Below are positions 1 to 7,336 of a stretch of DNA of 18,798 nt, in pieces. This DNA comes from an uncultured Lachnospiraceae bacterium (GTDB taxonomy: Bacteria; Bacillota; Clostridia; Lachnospirales; Lachnospiraceae). The stretch lies in contig CAJTJZ010000043.1 of assembly GCA_910576895.1 (NCBI GenBank), forward strand, positions 1 to 18,798, in the 5' to 3' direction. The notes beneath the pieces are model-generated. The model had not been told where the DNA came from. It saw only the letters and a program-made list of their open reading frames with translations, and did not search any database. Numbering within the stretch: the first letter of the stretch is position 1; each line of letters starts with the position of its first letter. A program made the translations under genes and the position numbers.

Positions 1-1106
1 AGATGATAAGGGACAGATTCAAGTGAATAGAGGTTTTCGTGTACAGTTTAACAATAGTATAGGGCCATATAAGGGTGGACTTCGTTTACATCCATCTGTA
101 AATCTTGGTATTATTAAATTTTTAGGATTTGAGCAGATTTTCAAAAACTCCTTAACAGGGCTTCCAATTGGTGGCGGCAAGGGTGGTTCTGATTTTGATC
201 CAAAGGGTAAATCAGATAGAGAAGTTATGGCATAAATATATTGGAGCAGATACCGATGTTCCAGCAGGTGATATTGGTACAGGTGCAAGAGAAATTGGCT
301 ATATGTTTGGTCAATATAAGAAAATTACAGGCAGATATGAAGGTGTTTTAACAGGAAAAGGCTTAAGTTATGGTGGTTCTTTAGCAAGAACAGAAGCTAC
401 GGGTTATGGTCTATTATATTTAACAGAAGAAATGTTAAAGTGCAATGGAAAAGATATAAAAGGAAAGACAGTTGTAGTATCTGGTGCTGGTAATGTTGCT
501 ATTTATGCAATTCAGAAAGCACAGCAATTAGGTGCAAAGCCAGTGACATGTTCTGATTCTACAGGCTGGATTTATGATCCAGAAGGAATTGATGTTGCAT
601 TATTAAAAGAAGTAAAAGAAGTAAAGAGAGCAAGATTAACAGAATATGCTGCTGCAAGAAAGAGTGCACAGTATCATGAAGGAAAAGGCGTATGGTCAAT
701 TAAATGTGATATTGCACTTCCTTGTGCAACACAAAATGAGCTTGACATTGAGGATGCAAAAGCATTAGTAGCAAATGGATGTTTTGCAGTAGCAGAGGGT
801 GCAAATATGCCAACGACTTTAGAAGCTACCGAATATCTTCAGAAAAATAATGTATTATTTGCACCGGGTAAGGCTGCAAATGCTGGCGGTGTTGCTACAT
901 CAGCACTGGAAATGTCACAAAATAGTGAAAGATTAAGTTGGAGTTTTAAAGAAGTTGATAGCAAACTTCAAGGAATTATGGTAAATATTTTCCATAGTAT
1001 TGATGAAGCTTCTAAGAAATATGGCAAAGAAGGCGATTATGTAACAGGTGCTAATATTGCAGGATTTGAAAAAGTAGTCAATGCTATGCTTGCACAAGGT
1101 GTATAA
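1..1106 (+). pseudogene. gdhA: NADP-type glutamate dehydrogenase, 5'-truncated by window and frameshifted
   Basis: The product of the intact family interconverts 2-oxoglutarate plus ammonium and glutamate, and is a cytoplasmic hexamer. The frame open from base 2 encodes the substrate-binding half, including the PIGGGKGGSDFDP motif with the catalytic lysine, and runs to SDREVM at 229, then hits a stop at 233-235. The rest continues in another frame from 231 (HKYIGADTDVPAGD, with the catalytic aspartate) through the Rossmann fold (VVSGAGNVA) to SALEMSQNSERLSW and the stop at 1104-1106. Homologues have about ten residues (of the type RFCQ.FMTEL) between these two blocks, so the break looks like a net loss of about 29 bp rather than a one-base error. 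The remaining residues look well conserved, so the lesion is recent or an assembly artefact. The N-terminal part lies outside the window. Confidence 0.88.
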
Positions 1107-1155
1107 AAAAATTTATTAATATTTGTCAATATTATAGAAGAAAATGATAGACAGG

Positions 1156-1187
1156 CCTCGTCAGTAGACGAGGTTCTTTCTTGTTAT
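1156..1187 (+). terminator. Rho-independent terminator after gdhA
   Basis: A perfect 7-bp stem, CCTCGTC (1156-1162) with GACGAGG (1167-1173), has a 4-base loop AGTA and is followed by the T-rich run TTCTTTCTTGTT. It lies 50 bases past the gdhA stop and should end that transcript. Confidence 0.85.
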
Positions 1188-1188
1188 A

Positions 1189-1263
1189 CTTATAAAGTAA
1201 GTAGACCTGTCACGCTTATAAAGTAAGTATGCCCGTTATGCTTATTTTATAAGAATGACAGGT
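1189..1263. repeat. Direct repeats plus long imperfect palindrome in the gdhA downstream spacer
   Basis: The 15-mer CTTATAAAGTAAGTA occurs at 1189-1203 and again at 1215-1229, with a period of 26. The second copy is also an arm of a large palindrome. ACCTGTCA (1205-1212) pairs with TGACAGGT (1256-1263); after a 2-by-2 internal mismatch, CTTATAAAGTAAG (1215-1227) pairs with CTTATTTTATAAG (1241-1253) apart from one wobble. The loop is about 13 bases. This looks like a dispersed intergenic palindrome rather than a simple terminator, because no T-tract follows. Its function is unknown. Confidence 0.75.
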
Positions 1264-1320
1264 TATGCCTTTATCTTTTCTATTAGGTATAATTGACTTT
1301 TGTAAAATTTTGATTGCTAC

Positions 1321-1349
1321 TTGCAACAGCAATAAAGATAAGCTATAAT
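1321..1349 (+). promoter_or_regulatory. Probable sigma-A promoter for the sulfotransferase-like gene
   Basis: TTGCAA (1321-1326) and TATAAT (1344-1349) are separated by exactly 17 bases. The -10 box sits inside the small palindrome AGCTATAATAGCT. Predicted transcription starts near 1356, about 60 bases before the ATG at 1416. Confidence 0.55.
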
Positions 1350-1415
1350 AGCTATGGTTAGAAATTTGTTTTATAATAATTGCTAGAATACCATGAGAAG
1401 AAATGAGGAAGAAAT

Positions 1416-3203
1416 ATGAAAGGGATTGTAAAACTTATTGTAATTGCTAGTACAGCAATGCTTGTAGCACTTATGGGGGTCATGCTGTATCTAAATCAAG
1501 TAAAAGAGCAGCAAAGTGAAGGAGAAATAAAAGAAGCACAAAAAGAACTTGATATGATTTTAGAAGATGTGGAACAAGTTTCTTTTACAGAGGAAGATGA
1601 GATTATTCCTTTATATCTGACAGGAAAAAAGAAAAATGTAATGACATTTAAGGATGCTTCTTTGTCAGAAATTTATACGTCAGCATATACAAAAAAGATT
1701 GATAAAGAGCTAGAAGTGGAAAAGAAACGAGGTAGCAGGCGAATTGATCGTGCTGTTTTTGCATGGAATCCTTATGGAACACAGCCAATGTCTCTTTATA
1801 TTTACTTTCCTACAAGAGAAGGGTATTCTTTAAATTATACAATTTCCGTTGATAGTAAGGAAATTCCTGATTTTACAAGAACATTAAATAATCATAACAG
1901 TGGAAACTTAACAACAGAACAAGAGTATTCAATTATTGGATTGCTTCCGGGCAGAAAAAATTATATTACACTTCGTTTATGCGGGGAGAGTGGAAAAGTA
2001 AAGAAACAACTTACTTATTCTATTGATGTGCCTTCCCTGCCAAAAGATATTGATGCACAGCTTTCTATGACAAAAGGGTATAATCAAACTTTGCTTGGTA
2101 GTGGGCTTTATACTGTTTATGGGAATAGTGTAAAGAATAAGAAGAAAAGTTATCTTCTATTTTATGATAATTCTGGTTATTTACGCAGTTATATTCCATT
2201 AAAATCAAATTGTGCAGACAATATCGAGGAATTAGATGGATGTTTATTTTTCCCTTATAGTAAAAATCAGTTTGTACTTTTATCTCCAACAGGACAGGTA
2301 AGAAAAATATATACATTGGAAGATTATGAACTTTATGGAGCATTTGATTACGATAATTCTGGGCATATTTATGCACTTGCAGATAAAATAGGAAAGAAAA
2401 GTTCCATACATGATACAATTATTCAAATGGATTTAAAAACAGGTAATATTTTAAAGGAAATTAATTTGGGAACTTATTTAAAAGCAGTAAAAGCAAAAGC
2501 AAGAAAAAATGTAAAAAAGAAAACAAGATTAAATTGGCTTGATTTAAATTCGATTCAATGTATGGATCGTTCTACTTTAATTTTAAGTGCAAGGGAATTA
2601 TCTAGTATTTTTATTGTAAAGAATGTAAATAAGAAAAAACCTGCGATTCGAAGTATTCTTGGTGAGAATGTATTATGGAATGGAACAGGACAGAAAAAGA
2701 AACTTGCTAAAAAAGCGGGATCATTTACAGCACAATTTGGACAGCATACGGTTACCTTTGGAAATAGCGGTTCTTATCAGGATTTAACACCAGAATATGA
2801 TGAAAATGGTAATGTGATAGAGTCAGAAGAAGAAGTAACAGCAAGACAATACTATCTTTATATGTTTAATAATAATTATGGCAATTCAAAAACACTGCCA
2901 TCGATTCATTATTCTTCCTATTCTGCAGGTACAAAAAAGAAAAAAGCGGCAAATTCTTATTATTATCAGTATTTATATGATCAGACAGAAAATGTGTATC
3001 GATTAGAACAGAAAATAGAATTGCCATTTTCGGCTGAATATGGAAGTGTTCAGGTTTTTCAAGGCAATATTATTGCAGGAAGTTCTGATAAGAAAGTGTT
3101 TATGGAATATACAGGAGATGGAAAAATGCTGCATACCTATGATACAAGTTTTGTATTTACAAAGGTAGAAAAAAATGATATGAAACATTATTGGTTTTAT
3201 TAA
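1416..3203 (+). CDS. Arylsulfotransferase-like membrane-anchored beta-propeller protein
   Basis: This 595-residue protein begins with an uncleaved-looking signal anchor (about residues 5-27), so the rest should lie outside the membrane. Residues about 115-205 resemble the Ig-like N-terminal domain of gut-clostridial aryl-sulfate sulfotransferases (SLYIYFPT, DFTRTL, EYSIIGLLPGRKNYITLRL). The remainder resembles the six-bladed propeller. True enzymes transfer sulfate between phenols using two or three histidines and an arginine. Here the arginine (R393 in SAREL) and the GQH histidine (H444) appear kept, but the histidine of the WxHxNS motif is aspartate (WLDLNS, D376), and I cannot identify the first histidine. 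The role may therefore be binding rather than sulfate transfer. Surface loops are rich in lysine runs. The start is supported by a GAGGAA Shine-Dalgarno at 1405-1410. The family assignment is good; activity is doubtful. Confidence 0.7.
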   Translation: MKGIVKLIVIASTAMLVALMGVMLYLNQVKEQQSEGEIKEAQKELDMILEDVEQVSFTEEDEIIPLYLTGKKKNVMTFKDASLSEIYTSAYTKKIDKELEVEKKRGSRRIDRAVFAWNPYGTQPMSLYIYFPTREGYSLNYTISVDSKEIPDFTRTLNNHNSGNLTTEQEYSIIGLLPGRKNYITLRLCGESGKVKKQLTYSIDVPSLPKDIDAQLSMTKGYNQTLLGSGLYTVYGNSVKNKKKSYLLFYDNSGYLRSYIPLKSNCADNIEELDGCLFFPYSKNQFVLLSPTGQVRKIYTLEDYELYGAFDYDNSGHIYALADKIGKKSSIHDTIIQMDLKTGNILKEINLGTYLKAVKAKARKNVKKKTRLNWLDLNSIQCMDRSTLILSARELSSIFIVKNVNKKKPAIRSILGENVLWNGTGQKKKLAKKAGSFTAQFGQHTVTFGNSGSYQDLTPEYDENGNVIESEEEVTARQYYLYMFNNNYGNSKTLPSIHYSSYSAGTKKKKAANSYYYQYLYDQTENVYRLEQKIELPFSAEYGSVQVFQGNIIAGSSDKKVFMEYTGDGKMLHTYDTSFVFTKVEKNDMKHYWFY

Positions 3204-3262
3204 AATACAGTATAAATTGCGATTTTATGTGTAAGGAAATAGAATAAAAAAGGAGAAAAATT

Positions 3263-5029
3263 ATGAAACCTATTTTAACTTATATACAGAAAGAAGTAGC
3301 ACAGGCATTTCAGGCAGAGCATATTGATGCAGAATTTGCAATGGTTTCTCATTCTAATCGGCCAGATCTTTGTCAATATCAATCAAATGGTGCATTGGCA
3401 GCAGCAAAGAAGTATAAGAAAGCACCAATTCTTATTGCAGAGGCAGTAGCAGAGCAGCTTTCTAAAAATCCTATGTTTTCTATGGTAGAAGCAGTAAAGC
3501 CGGGATTTATTAATTTAACATTATCAAGTAGTTATTTAGCAGAATTTTTAAATACTATGGCAAAAGAAGATAATTTTGGTTTTGAAAAAACAAAAGAACC
3601 AAAAAAAGTAATTATTGATTATGGTGGTCCTAATGTGGCAAAACCGCTTCATGTAGGGCATTTGCGTTCGGCTATTATTGGAGAAAGTATCAAAAGAATT
3701 AGCCGTTTTGTTGGAGATGAAGTGATTGGTGATGTTCATTTAGGAGATTGGGGACTCCCTATGGGACTGATTATTACAGAATTAAAGAAACGTAAGCCAG
3801 AACTTCCTTATTTTCAAAAGGATTATAAGGGTGAATATCCAGAAAAAGCATTATTTACAATTACAGAATTAGAAGAAATTTATCCTTATGCTAGTGCATA
3901 TGCAAAAGAACATAAAGAATATAGGGAAGAAGCACATACAGCGACTTATTTATTGCAACATGGAGATAGAGGTTATCTTGCTCTTTGGCATCATATTTTA
4001 GATATTTCCATTGCTGATTTAAAGCAGAATTATGAAAATCTTGATGTAAGTTTTGAGCTTTGGAAAAAAGAAAGTGATGCACAAAAATATATTCCTGCTA
4101 TGGTAGAGGAAATGAAGGAAAAAGGATATGCTTATCTTAGTGAAGGAGCATTGGTTGTTGATGTAAAGGAAGAAACCGATACAAAAGAAGTTCCTCCTTG
4201 TATGATTTTAAAATCAGATGGAGCTACTTTATATAATACAACAGATTTAGCAACGATTGTAGAACGTATGAAGTTATTTTCACCAAATGCCATTGTTTAT
4301 GTGGTAGATAAGCGGCAGGAATTGTATTTTGAGCAGATTTTCCGTTGTGCAAAAAAGACAGGGCTTGTAAATAAGGATACAAAACTGACATTTTTAGGTT
4401 TTGGAACAATGAATGGGAAAGATGGAAAGCCATTTAAAACAAGAAGCGGTGGTGTGATGCGATTAGAGCATTTGATTCATGAAATCAATGAAGCAGTCTA
4501 TAAAAAAATTATGGAAAATCGCTCTATGTCGGAAGAAGAAGCTCGCAATGTGGCAAAGCTTGTTGGGCTTGCTGCACTGAAATATGGAGATTTGTCAAAT
4601 CAGGCTTCTAAAGATTATGTTTTTGATATTGACCGCTTTACCTCATTTGAAGGGGAAACAGGGCCATATTTACTTTATACGATTGTAAGAATTAAATCCA
4701 TTCTTGCAAAATATAAGGAGATAGAAAAAGAATCAAAAGAGCAAAAAATTCTTTCAGCATATAGTCAAAGTGAAACCGATTTATCGCTTGTGCTTGTGCG
4801 GTTTCATGAGATGATTCTAGCAGCTTATAAAGAAAATGCACCACATAAAGTTTGTCAATATCTATATGATTTATCAAATGCATTTAATAAATTTTATCAT
4901 GAAAATAAAATTATTGGAGAAGAAGAAAAAGAAAAACAGTCTTCATGGATTGCACTCATTACATTAACATTGCAAATTTTAAACTGTTGTATTTCCTTAC
5001 TTGGTATCAAAGCACCAGATAGAATGTAA
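3263..5029 (+). CDS. argS: Arginyl-tRNA synthetase
   Basis: This class I aminoacyl-tRNA synthetase charges tRNA-Arg with arginine, with ATP, in the cytoplasm. The 588 residues fit the family. An N-terminal tRNA-recognition (Add1) domain comes first, then the HIGH-type signature HVGH (residues 130-133, within NVAKPLHVGHLRSA). The second signature is the relaxed KTRSG form (from residue 392, after NGKDGKPF) in place of KMSK, as in many bacterial ArgRS. The C-terminal helical DALR anticodon-binding domain ends in the hallmark PDRM, close to the usual PERM. AAGGAG at 3250-3255 sets the ATG with 7 bases between. Only 59 bases separate it from the gene upstream and I see no strong promoter there, so readthrough is possible. 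A strong hairpin follows the gene. Confidence 0.97.
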   Translation: MKPILTYIQKEVAQAFQAEHIDAEFAMVSHSNRPDLCQYQSNGALAAAKKYKKAPILIAEAVAEQLSKNPMFSMVEAVKPGFINLTLSSSYLAEFLNTMAKEDNFGFEKTKEPKKVIIDYGGPNVAKPLHVGHLRSAIIGESIKRISRFVGDEVIGDVHLGDWGLPMGLIITELKKRKPELPYFQKDYKGEYPEKALFTITELEEIYPYASAYAKEHKEYREEAHTATYLLQHGDRGYLALWHHILDISIADLKQNYENLDVSFELWKKESDAQKYIPAMVEEMKEKGYAYLSEGALVVDVKEETDTKEVPPCMILKSDGATLYNTTDLATIVERMKLFSPNAIVYVVDKRQELYFEQIFRCAKKTGLVNKDTKLTFLGFGTMNGKDGKPFKTRSGGVMRLEHLIHEINEAVYKKIMENRSMSEEEARNVAKLVGLAALKYGDLSNQASKDYVFDIDRFTSFEGETGPYLLYTIVRIKSILAKYKEIEKESKEQKILSAYSQSETDLSLVLVRFHEMILAAYKENAPHKVCQYLYDLSNAFNKFYHENKIIGEEEKEKQSSWIALITLTLQILNCCISLLGIKAPDRM

Positions 5030-5037
5030 AATGTAGA

Positions 5038-5075
5038 AAAGCTGTATTTATGTCAAAAAACATAAATACAGCTTT
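5038..5075. terminator. Hairpin terminator between argS and the minus-strand small gene
   Basis: A perfect 15-bp stem pairs AAAGCTGTATTTATG (5038-5052) with CATAAATACAGCTTT (5061-5075) across an 8-base loop. It lies nine bases after the argS stop. The T-tract is short on the plus strand, and the loop and left flank are A-rich, so it may serve both argS and the converging gene at 5150-5392. Confidence 0.8.
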
Positions 5076-5100
5076 GTAAAATAGAAATCTTTGTATTTTA

Positions 5101-5136
5101 TATACTGAATGGTCACGTTTTTCGACCGTCAGTATA
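5101..5136. repeat. 36-bp palindromic repeat, copy 1
   Basis: The outer arms TATACTGA (5101-5108) and TCAGTATA (5129-5136) are perfect complements. The inner arms GGTC (5111-5114) and GACC (5124-5127) flank the loop ACGTTTTTC. It shares 31 of 36 bases with copy 2 (5443-5478, same orientation) and about 30 of 36 with copy 3 (17912-17947, opposite orientation). It lies 13 bases past the stop of the small minus-strand gene. Confidence 0.85.
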
Positions 5137-5149
5137 CATTTACCTTAAT

Positions 5150-5392
5150 TTATGCAAGATTATGATCACGAATAATTTTATTGCAAATGTCTAAGTCACA
5201 AAGATTTTCAGAAGAAAAATGATCACAAGTTAGGCAGGTTCTTTCACAATTACAATCATTACTGCAATTTGTTGCACTTGAATTACTGCAGTTTGTTGCA
5301 TTAGAATTGCTGCAATTTGTTGTACTAGATTTTGGTGTGTATTCGCTGCAATGATTTGCTACTTGTTTGTAAGTTTCAGTTGTTGATGTCAT
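5150..5392 (-). CDS. Small cysteine-rich protein with tandem Thr-Asn-Cys-Ser-Asn repeats, function unknown
   Basis: I chose the ATG at 5392-5390, giving 80 residues beginning MTSTTETYKQ, because AAAAGGAG precedes it by 8 bases. A longer reading from 5458 has no such site and would run through part of the palindrome at 5443-5478. There is no signal peptide or membrane segment. The middle consists of an eight-residue repeat (TNCSNSNA, TNCSNSSA, TNCSNDCN) encoded by three 24-bp DNA repeats. The C-terminal third has closely spaced cysteines in CNCERTCLTC and LCDLDIC, which could bind metal or form disulfides. The 11 cysteines among 80 residues are striking for a cytoplasmic protein. I do not recognise a family. 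It is flanked by two copies of the 36-bp palindrome and converges on argS. Coding status rests on the good ribosome site and the framed repeat. Confidence 0.7.
   Translation of the reverse strand: MTSTTETYKQVANHCSEYTPKSSTTNCSNSNATNCSNSSATNCSNDCNCERTCLTCDHFSSENLCDLDICNKIIRDHNLA
5258..5329. repeat. Three tandem 24-bp repeats within the small cysteine-rich gene
   Basis: The units 5258-5281, 5282-5305 and 5306-5329 differ by only a few bases; all carry the core CTGCARTTTGTTG. The period is a multiple of three, so copy-number change would add or remove eight residues without breaking the frame. Confidence 0.85.
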
Positions 5393-5442
5393 AAGAATCG
5401 CTCCTTTTCCATAAATTATTTTTTGACAGTCGATATATTTTG

Positions 5443-5478
5443 TATACTGAGTGTTCATGTTTTTCGATCGCCAGTATA
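5443..5478. repeat. 36-bp palindromic repeat, copy 2
   Basis: The arms TATACTG (5443-5449) and CAGTATA (5472-5478) pair perfectly, with the shared core GTTTTTCGA inside. It matches copy 1 at 31 of 36 bases in the same orientation. It lies about 50 bases upstream of the chosen start of the minus-strand small gene, so it may sit in that gene's promoter or leader. Confidence 0.85.
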
Positions 5479-5563
5479 TTTAGGACAAATATAAAGTCTG
5501 TTGTGCATATAGTATGTGTTGAAGAAAAAAAAATATACATAGATTATAAAGGGAGAAAATAAG

Positions 5564-6067
5564 ATGGTTTTATTTGAAATTGAAAATACAGGAGAATTTA
5601 TGAATAGCCTGTTTGTAAAGGAATGGCTTGATATTATGGAACTTGTAGAAGGAGAAATTACAACATTCTATAATATTAAAATTGATGGAAGACAGTATTT
5701 GGAATGGTATGATACAGAGGAAATACAGGAAAAGAAAGAACAAGGAGAGTTTATTTTATGGCGAAATTTTAAACAATATGCATATCAGTTAATTAAAGGG
5801 AAAAAAGTACCACAGTTATTTCGTCTTGTATTAAGACTTCCAAAAGACAAAAATGGAATGGAACGGATGTTAGAAATGGCAAGAGGAGAATTTTTGCCAG
5901 AAGATGTACAAGGACTTTATTTGAATATAAAGTATGAGAAACAGCGATTAAGTATAGTAACAGGAATTTCTTTAAAGAAATTTTCTATGGATAAATCATT
6001 AGAACAGGCTTGGGATGAGGAAATAAAGACTATCTTGAAAAAGCAAGGTTTTATTTTAAAAGAGTAA
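5564..6067 (+). CDS. Conserved hypothetical protein, DUF5721-like
   Basis: A 167-residue soluble protein with no signal peptide or membrane helix. The pattern of an N-terminal MVLFEIENTGEFMNSLFV segment, a central ILWRNFKQYAYQLIKGKK.P segment and a C-terminal SLKKFSMDKSLEQAWDEE segment resembles a small family I recall from Lachnospiraceae as DUF5721, function unknown. The assignment is from memory of the pattern and is moderate. GGGAGAAA at 5551-5558 supports the ATG at 5564. It lies just upstream of the heat-shock operon but ends about 90 bases before that operon's promoter, so it is probably a separate unit. Its own promoter is not clear. Confidence 0.75.
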   Translation: MVLFEIENTGEFMNSLFVKEWLDIMELVEGEITTFYNIKIDGRQYLEWYDTEEIQEKKEQGEFILWRNFKQYAYQLIKGKKVPQLFRLVLRLPKDKNGMERMLEMARGEFLPEDVQGLYLNIKYEKQRLSIVTGISLKKFSMDKSLEQAWDEEIKTILKKQGFILKE

Positions 6068-6158
6068 GAATAAATACGATTACTTCTGATAAATCTTATA
6101 AAATATCTATTTTACTATTTTTATCTTATCCAATTCTGGAAAAAATTAAAAAAAACTC

Positions 6159-6187
6159 TTGACAATCTGATTGGATAGTGTTACCTT
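6159..6187 (+). promoter_or_regulatory. Sigma-A promoter of the hrcA operon
   Basis: TTGACA (6159-6164) is a perfect -35 box, followed after 17 bases by a weaker -10 box TACCTT (6182-6187). The predicted start near 6194-6197 lies at the edge of the CIRCE operator, as expected for HrcA repression. Confidence 0.75.
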
Positions 6188-6198
6188 ATGTACAGATG

Positions 6199-6225
6199 TT
6201 AGCACTCCATATCAATGAGTGCTAA
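6199..6225. promoter_or_regulatory. CIRCE operator (HrcA binding site)
   Basis: The inverted repeat TTAGCACTC, nine bases, GAGTGCTAA matches the CIRCE consensus exactly, and two further flanking base pairs extend it. HrcA binds CIRCE and represses the chaperone operon until heat shock titrates or inactivates the repressor. It lies directly downstream of the promoter, giving autoregulation of hrcA, grpE, dnaK and dnaJ. Confidence 0.98.
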
Positions 6226-6233
6226 CAAAATGA

Positions 6234-6245
6234 AAGGAAGGTGAT
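6234..6245 (+). promoter_or_regulatory. Near-perfect Shine-Dalgarno that fixes the hrcA TTG start
   Basis: AAGGAAGGTGAT matches the anti-Shine-Dalgarno over 11 of 12 positions. It contains an in-frame GTG at 6241 that would otherwise be taken as the start; the spacing fits TTG at 6250. Confidence 0.75.
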
Positions 6246-6249
6246 ACCA

Positions 6250-7287
6250 TTGGAGCTTGGTGAGAGGAAGCTTAAAATCCTCCAAGCGATTATTCAAACT
6301 TATCTGGAAACCGGTGAACCGGTAGGCTCTCGCACTATTTCCAAATACACCGACCTAAATTTAAGTTCTGCAACCATTCGGAATGAAATGTCGGATTTGG
6401 AGGAGCTTGGTTATATCTTGCAGCCTCATACATCAGCAGGACGGATTCCTTCAGACAAAGGGTATCGGCTTTATGTGGATACTATGATGCAGGATAAAGT
6501 ACAAGAGATGGACAATATTCGTGAACAGTTGGAAGAAAAAGCGGATAAAATGGAATCACTTTTGCAGCATATAGCAAGGCTTTTGGCAGTAAATACAAAT
6601 TATACAACAATGGTAACAAAACCAAAGTATAAACATAAGACATTAAAGTTTATACAGCTTTCCGATGTTGATGAACATCAACTTTTAGCAATTATTGTTA
6701 TTGAAGGCAATATTGTAAAAAATAAATTTATTCATTTAGAAGAAATGCCGGGAAAAGAAGCCATTTTAAAATTAAATATTGTTTTAAATACTTTTTTGCA
6801 GGGACTTGATTTGACAGAAATTAATATGGCAGTTCTTCAAAAAATTAAAGAACAATCTGGGGAGTATGGACCAACCATTAGCTTAATATTAGATGCAGTT
6901 GCAGAAGCGGTAGCGGAAGAAGATGATTTTGAAATTTATACCAGTGGTACAACAAATATACTGAAATATCCAGAGCTTGGTGATAGGGAAAAAGCAGTAA
7001 AGCTATTGGAAACATTTGAGGAAAAATCAAAGCTTACAGAGCTAATACAAGATTTATCCAATCAAGAGGAAGGCAAAGATCATGGTATTCAAGTATATAT
7101 TGGCGAAGAAGCTCATGTTTCCACAATGCAGGATTGTTCCATGGTAACAGCTACTTATGAAATCGAAGAAGGTGTTTATGGAAGAATTGGAATTGTTGGT
7201 CCAAAGCGAATGGATTATGAAAGAGTCGTTAGTACATTGCATACATTGATGAAAGAGCTGGATAATATTTTTAAAAGAAAATTATAA
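6250..7287 (+). CDS. hrcA: Heat-inducible transcription repressor HrcA
   Basis: HrcA is the CIRCE-binding repressor of class I heat-shock genes. The product starts MELGERKLKILQAIIQTYL and has the N-terminal winged helix (residues about 1-75, including EPVGSRTISK and SSATIRNEMSDLEELGY, then the QPHTSAGRIPSDKGYR wing), a dimerisation and GAF-like middle, and a conserved end (VSTMQDCSMVTATYEI, YGRIGIVGPKRMDYERVV). I start at TTG 6250 because the GTG at 6241 is part of the Shine-Dalgarno itself (AAGGAAGGTGAT, 6234-6245) and could not be both. This gives 345 residues, normal for the family, and the usual M-E-L N-terminus. It is the first gene of the heat-shock operon, with grpE 49 bases downstream. 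Confidence 0.96.
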   Translation: MELGERKLKILQAIIQTYLETGEPVGSRTISKYTDLNLSSATIRNEMSDLEELGYILQPHTSAGRIPSDKGYRLYVDTMMQDKVQEMDNIREQLEEKADKMESLLQHIARLLAVNTNYTTMVTKPKYKHKTLKFIQLSDVDEHQLLAIIVIEGNIVKNKFIHLEEMPGKEAILKLNIVLNTFLQGLDLTEINMAVLQKIKEQSGEYGPTISLILDAVAEAVAEEDDFEIYTSGTTNILKYPELGDREKAVKLLETFEEKSKLTELIQDLSNQEEGKDHGIQVYIGEEAHVSTMQDCSMVTATYEIEEGVYGRIGIVGPKRMDYERVVSTLHTLMKELDNIFKRKL

Positions 7288-7336
7288 TAAAATTTATGAT
7301 AGACCATTTTAAGTAAGATAGAGAGGAGCCGATCAA

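Larger units (their letters stand above)
1107..1415. other. Intergenic region of 309 bases between gdhA and the sulfotransferase-like gene
   Basis: This stretch holds the gdhA terminator (1156-1187), the direct-repeat and palindrome block (1189-1263) and a probable promoter (1321-1349) for the next gene. I see no convincing coding sequence or RNA gene in it. Confidence 0.7.

Noticed and set aside
5393..5458. Upstream extension of the small cysteine protein to a Met at 5458
   Set aside because: It lacks a ribosome site and would be translated partly from the palindrome; the ATG at 5392 has a well-placed AGGAG.
5101..5478. CRISPR-like array from the repeated palindromes near 5.1-5.5 kb
   Set aside because: There are only two copies here, 342 bp apart, with a gene between them, no regular spacers and no cas genes.
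6099..6114. AT-only palindrome after the DUF5721-like gene as a terminator
   Set aside because: TAAAATA and TATTTTA are separated by two bases, with no G-C pairs, so the hairpin would be unstable.
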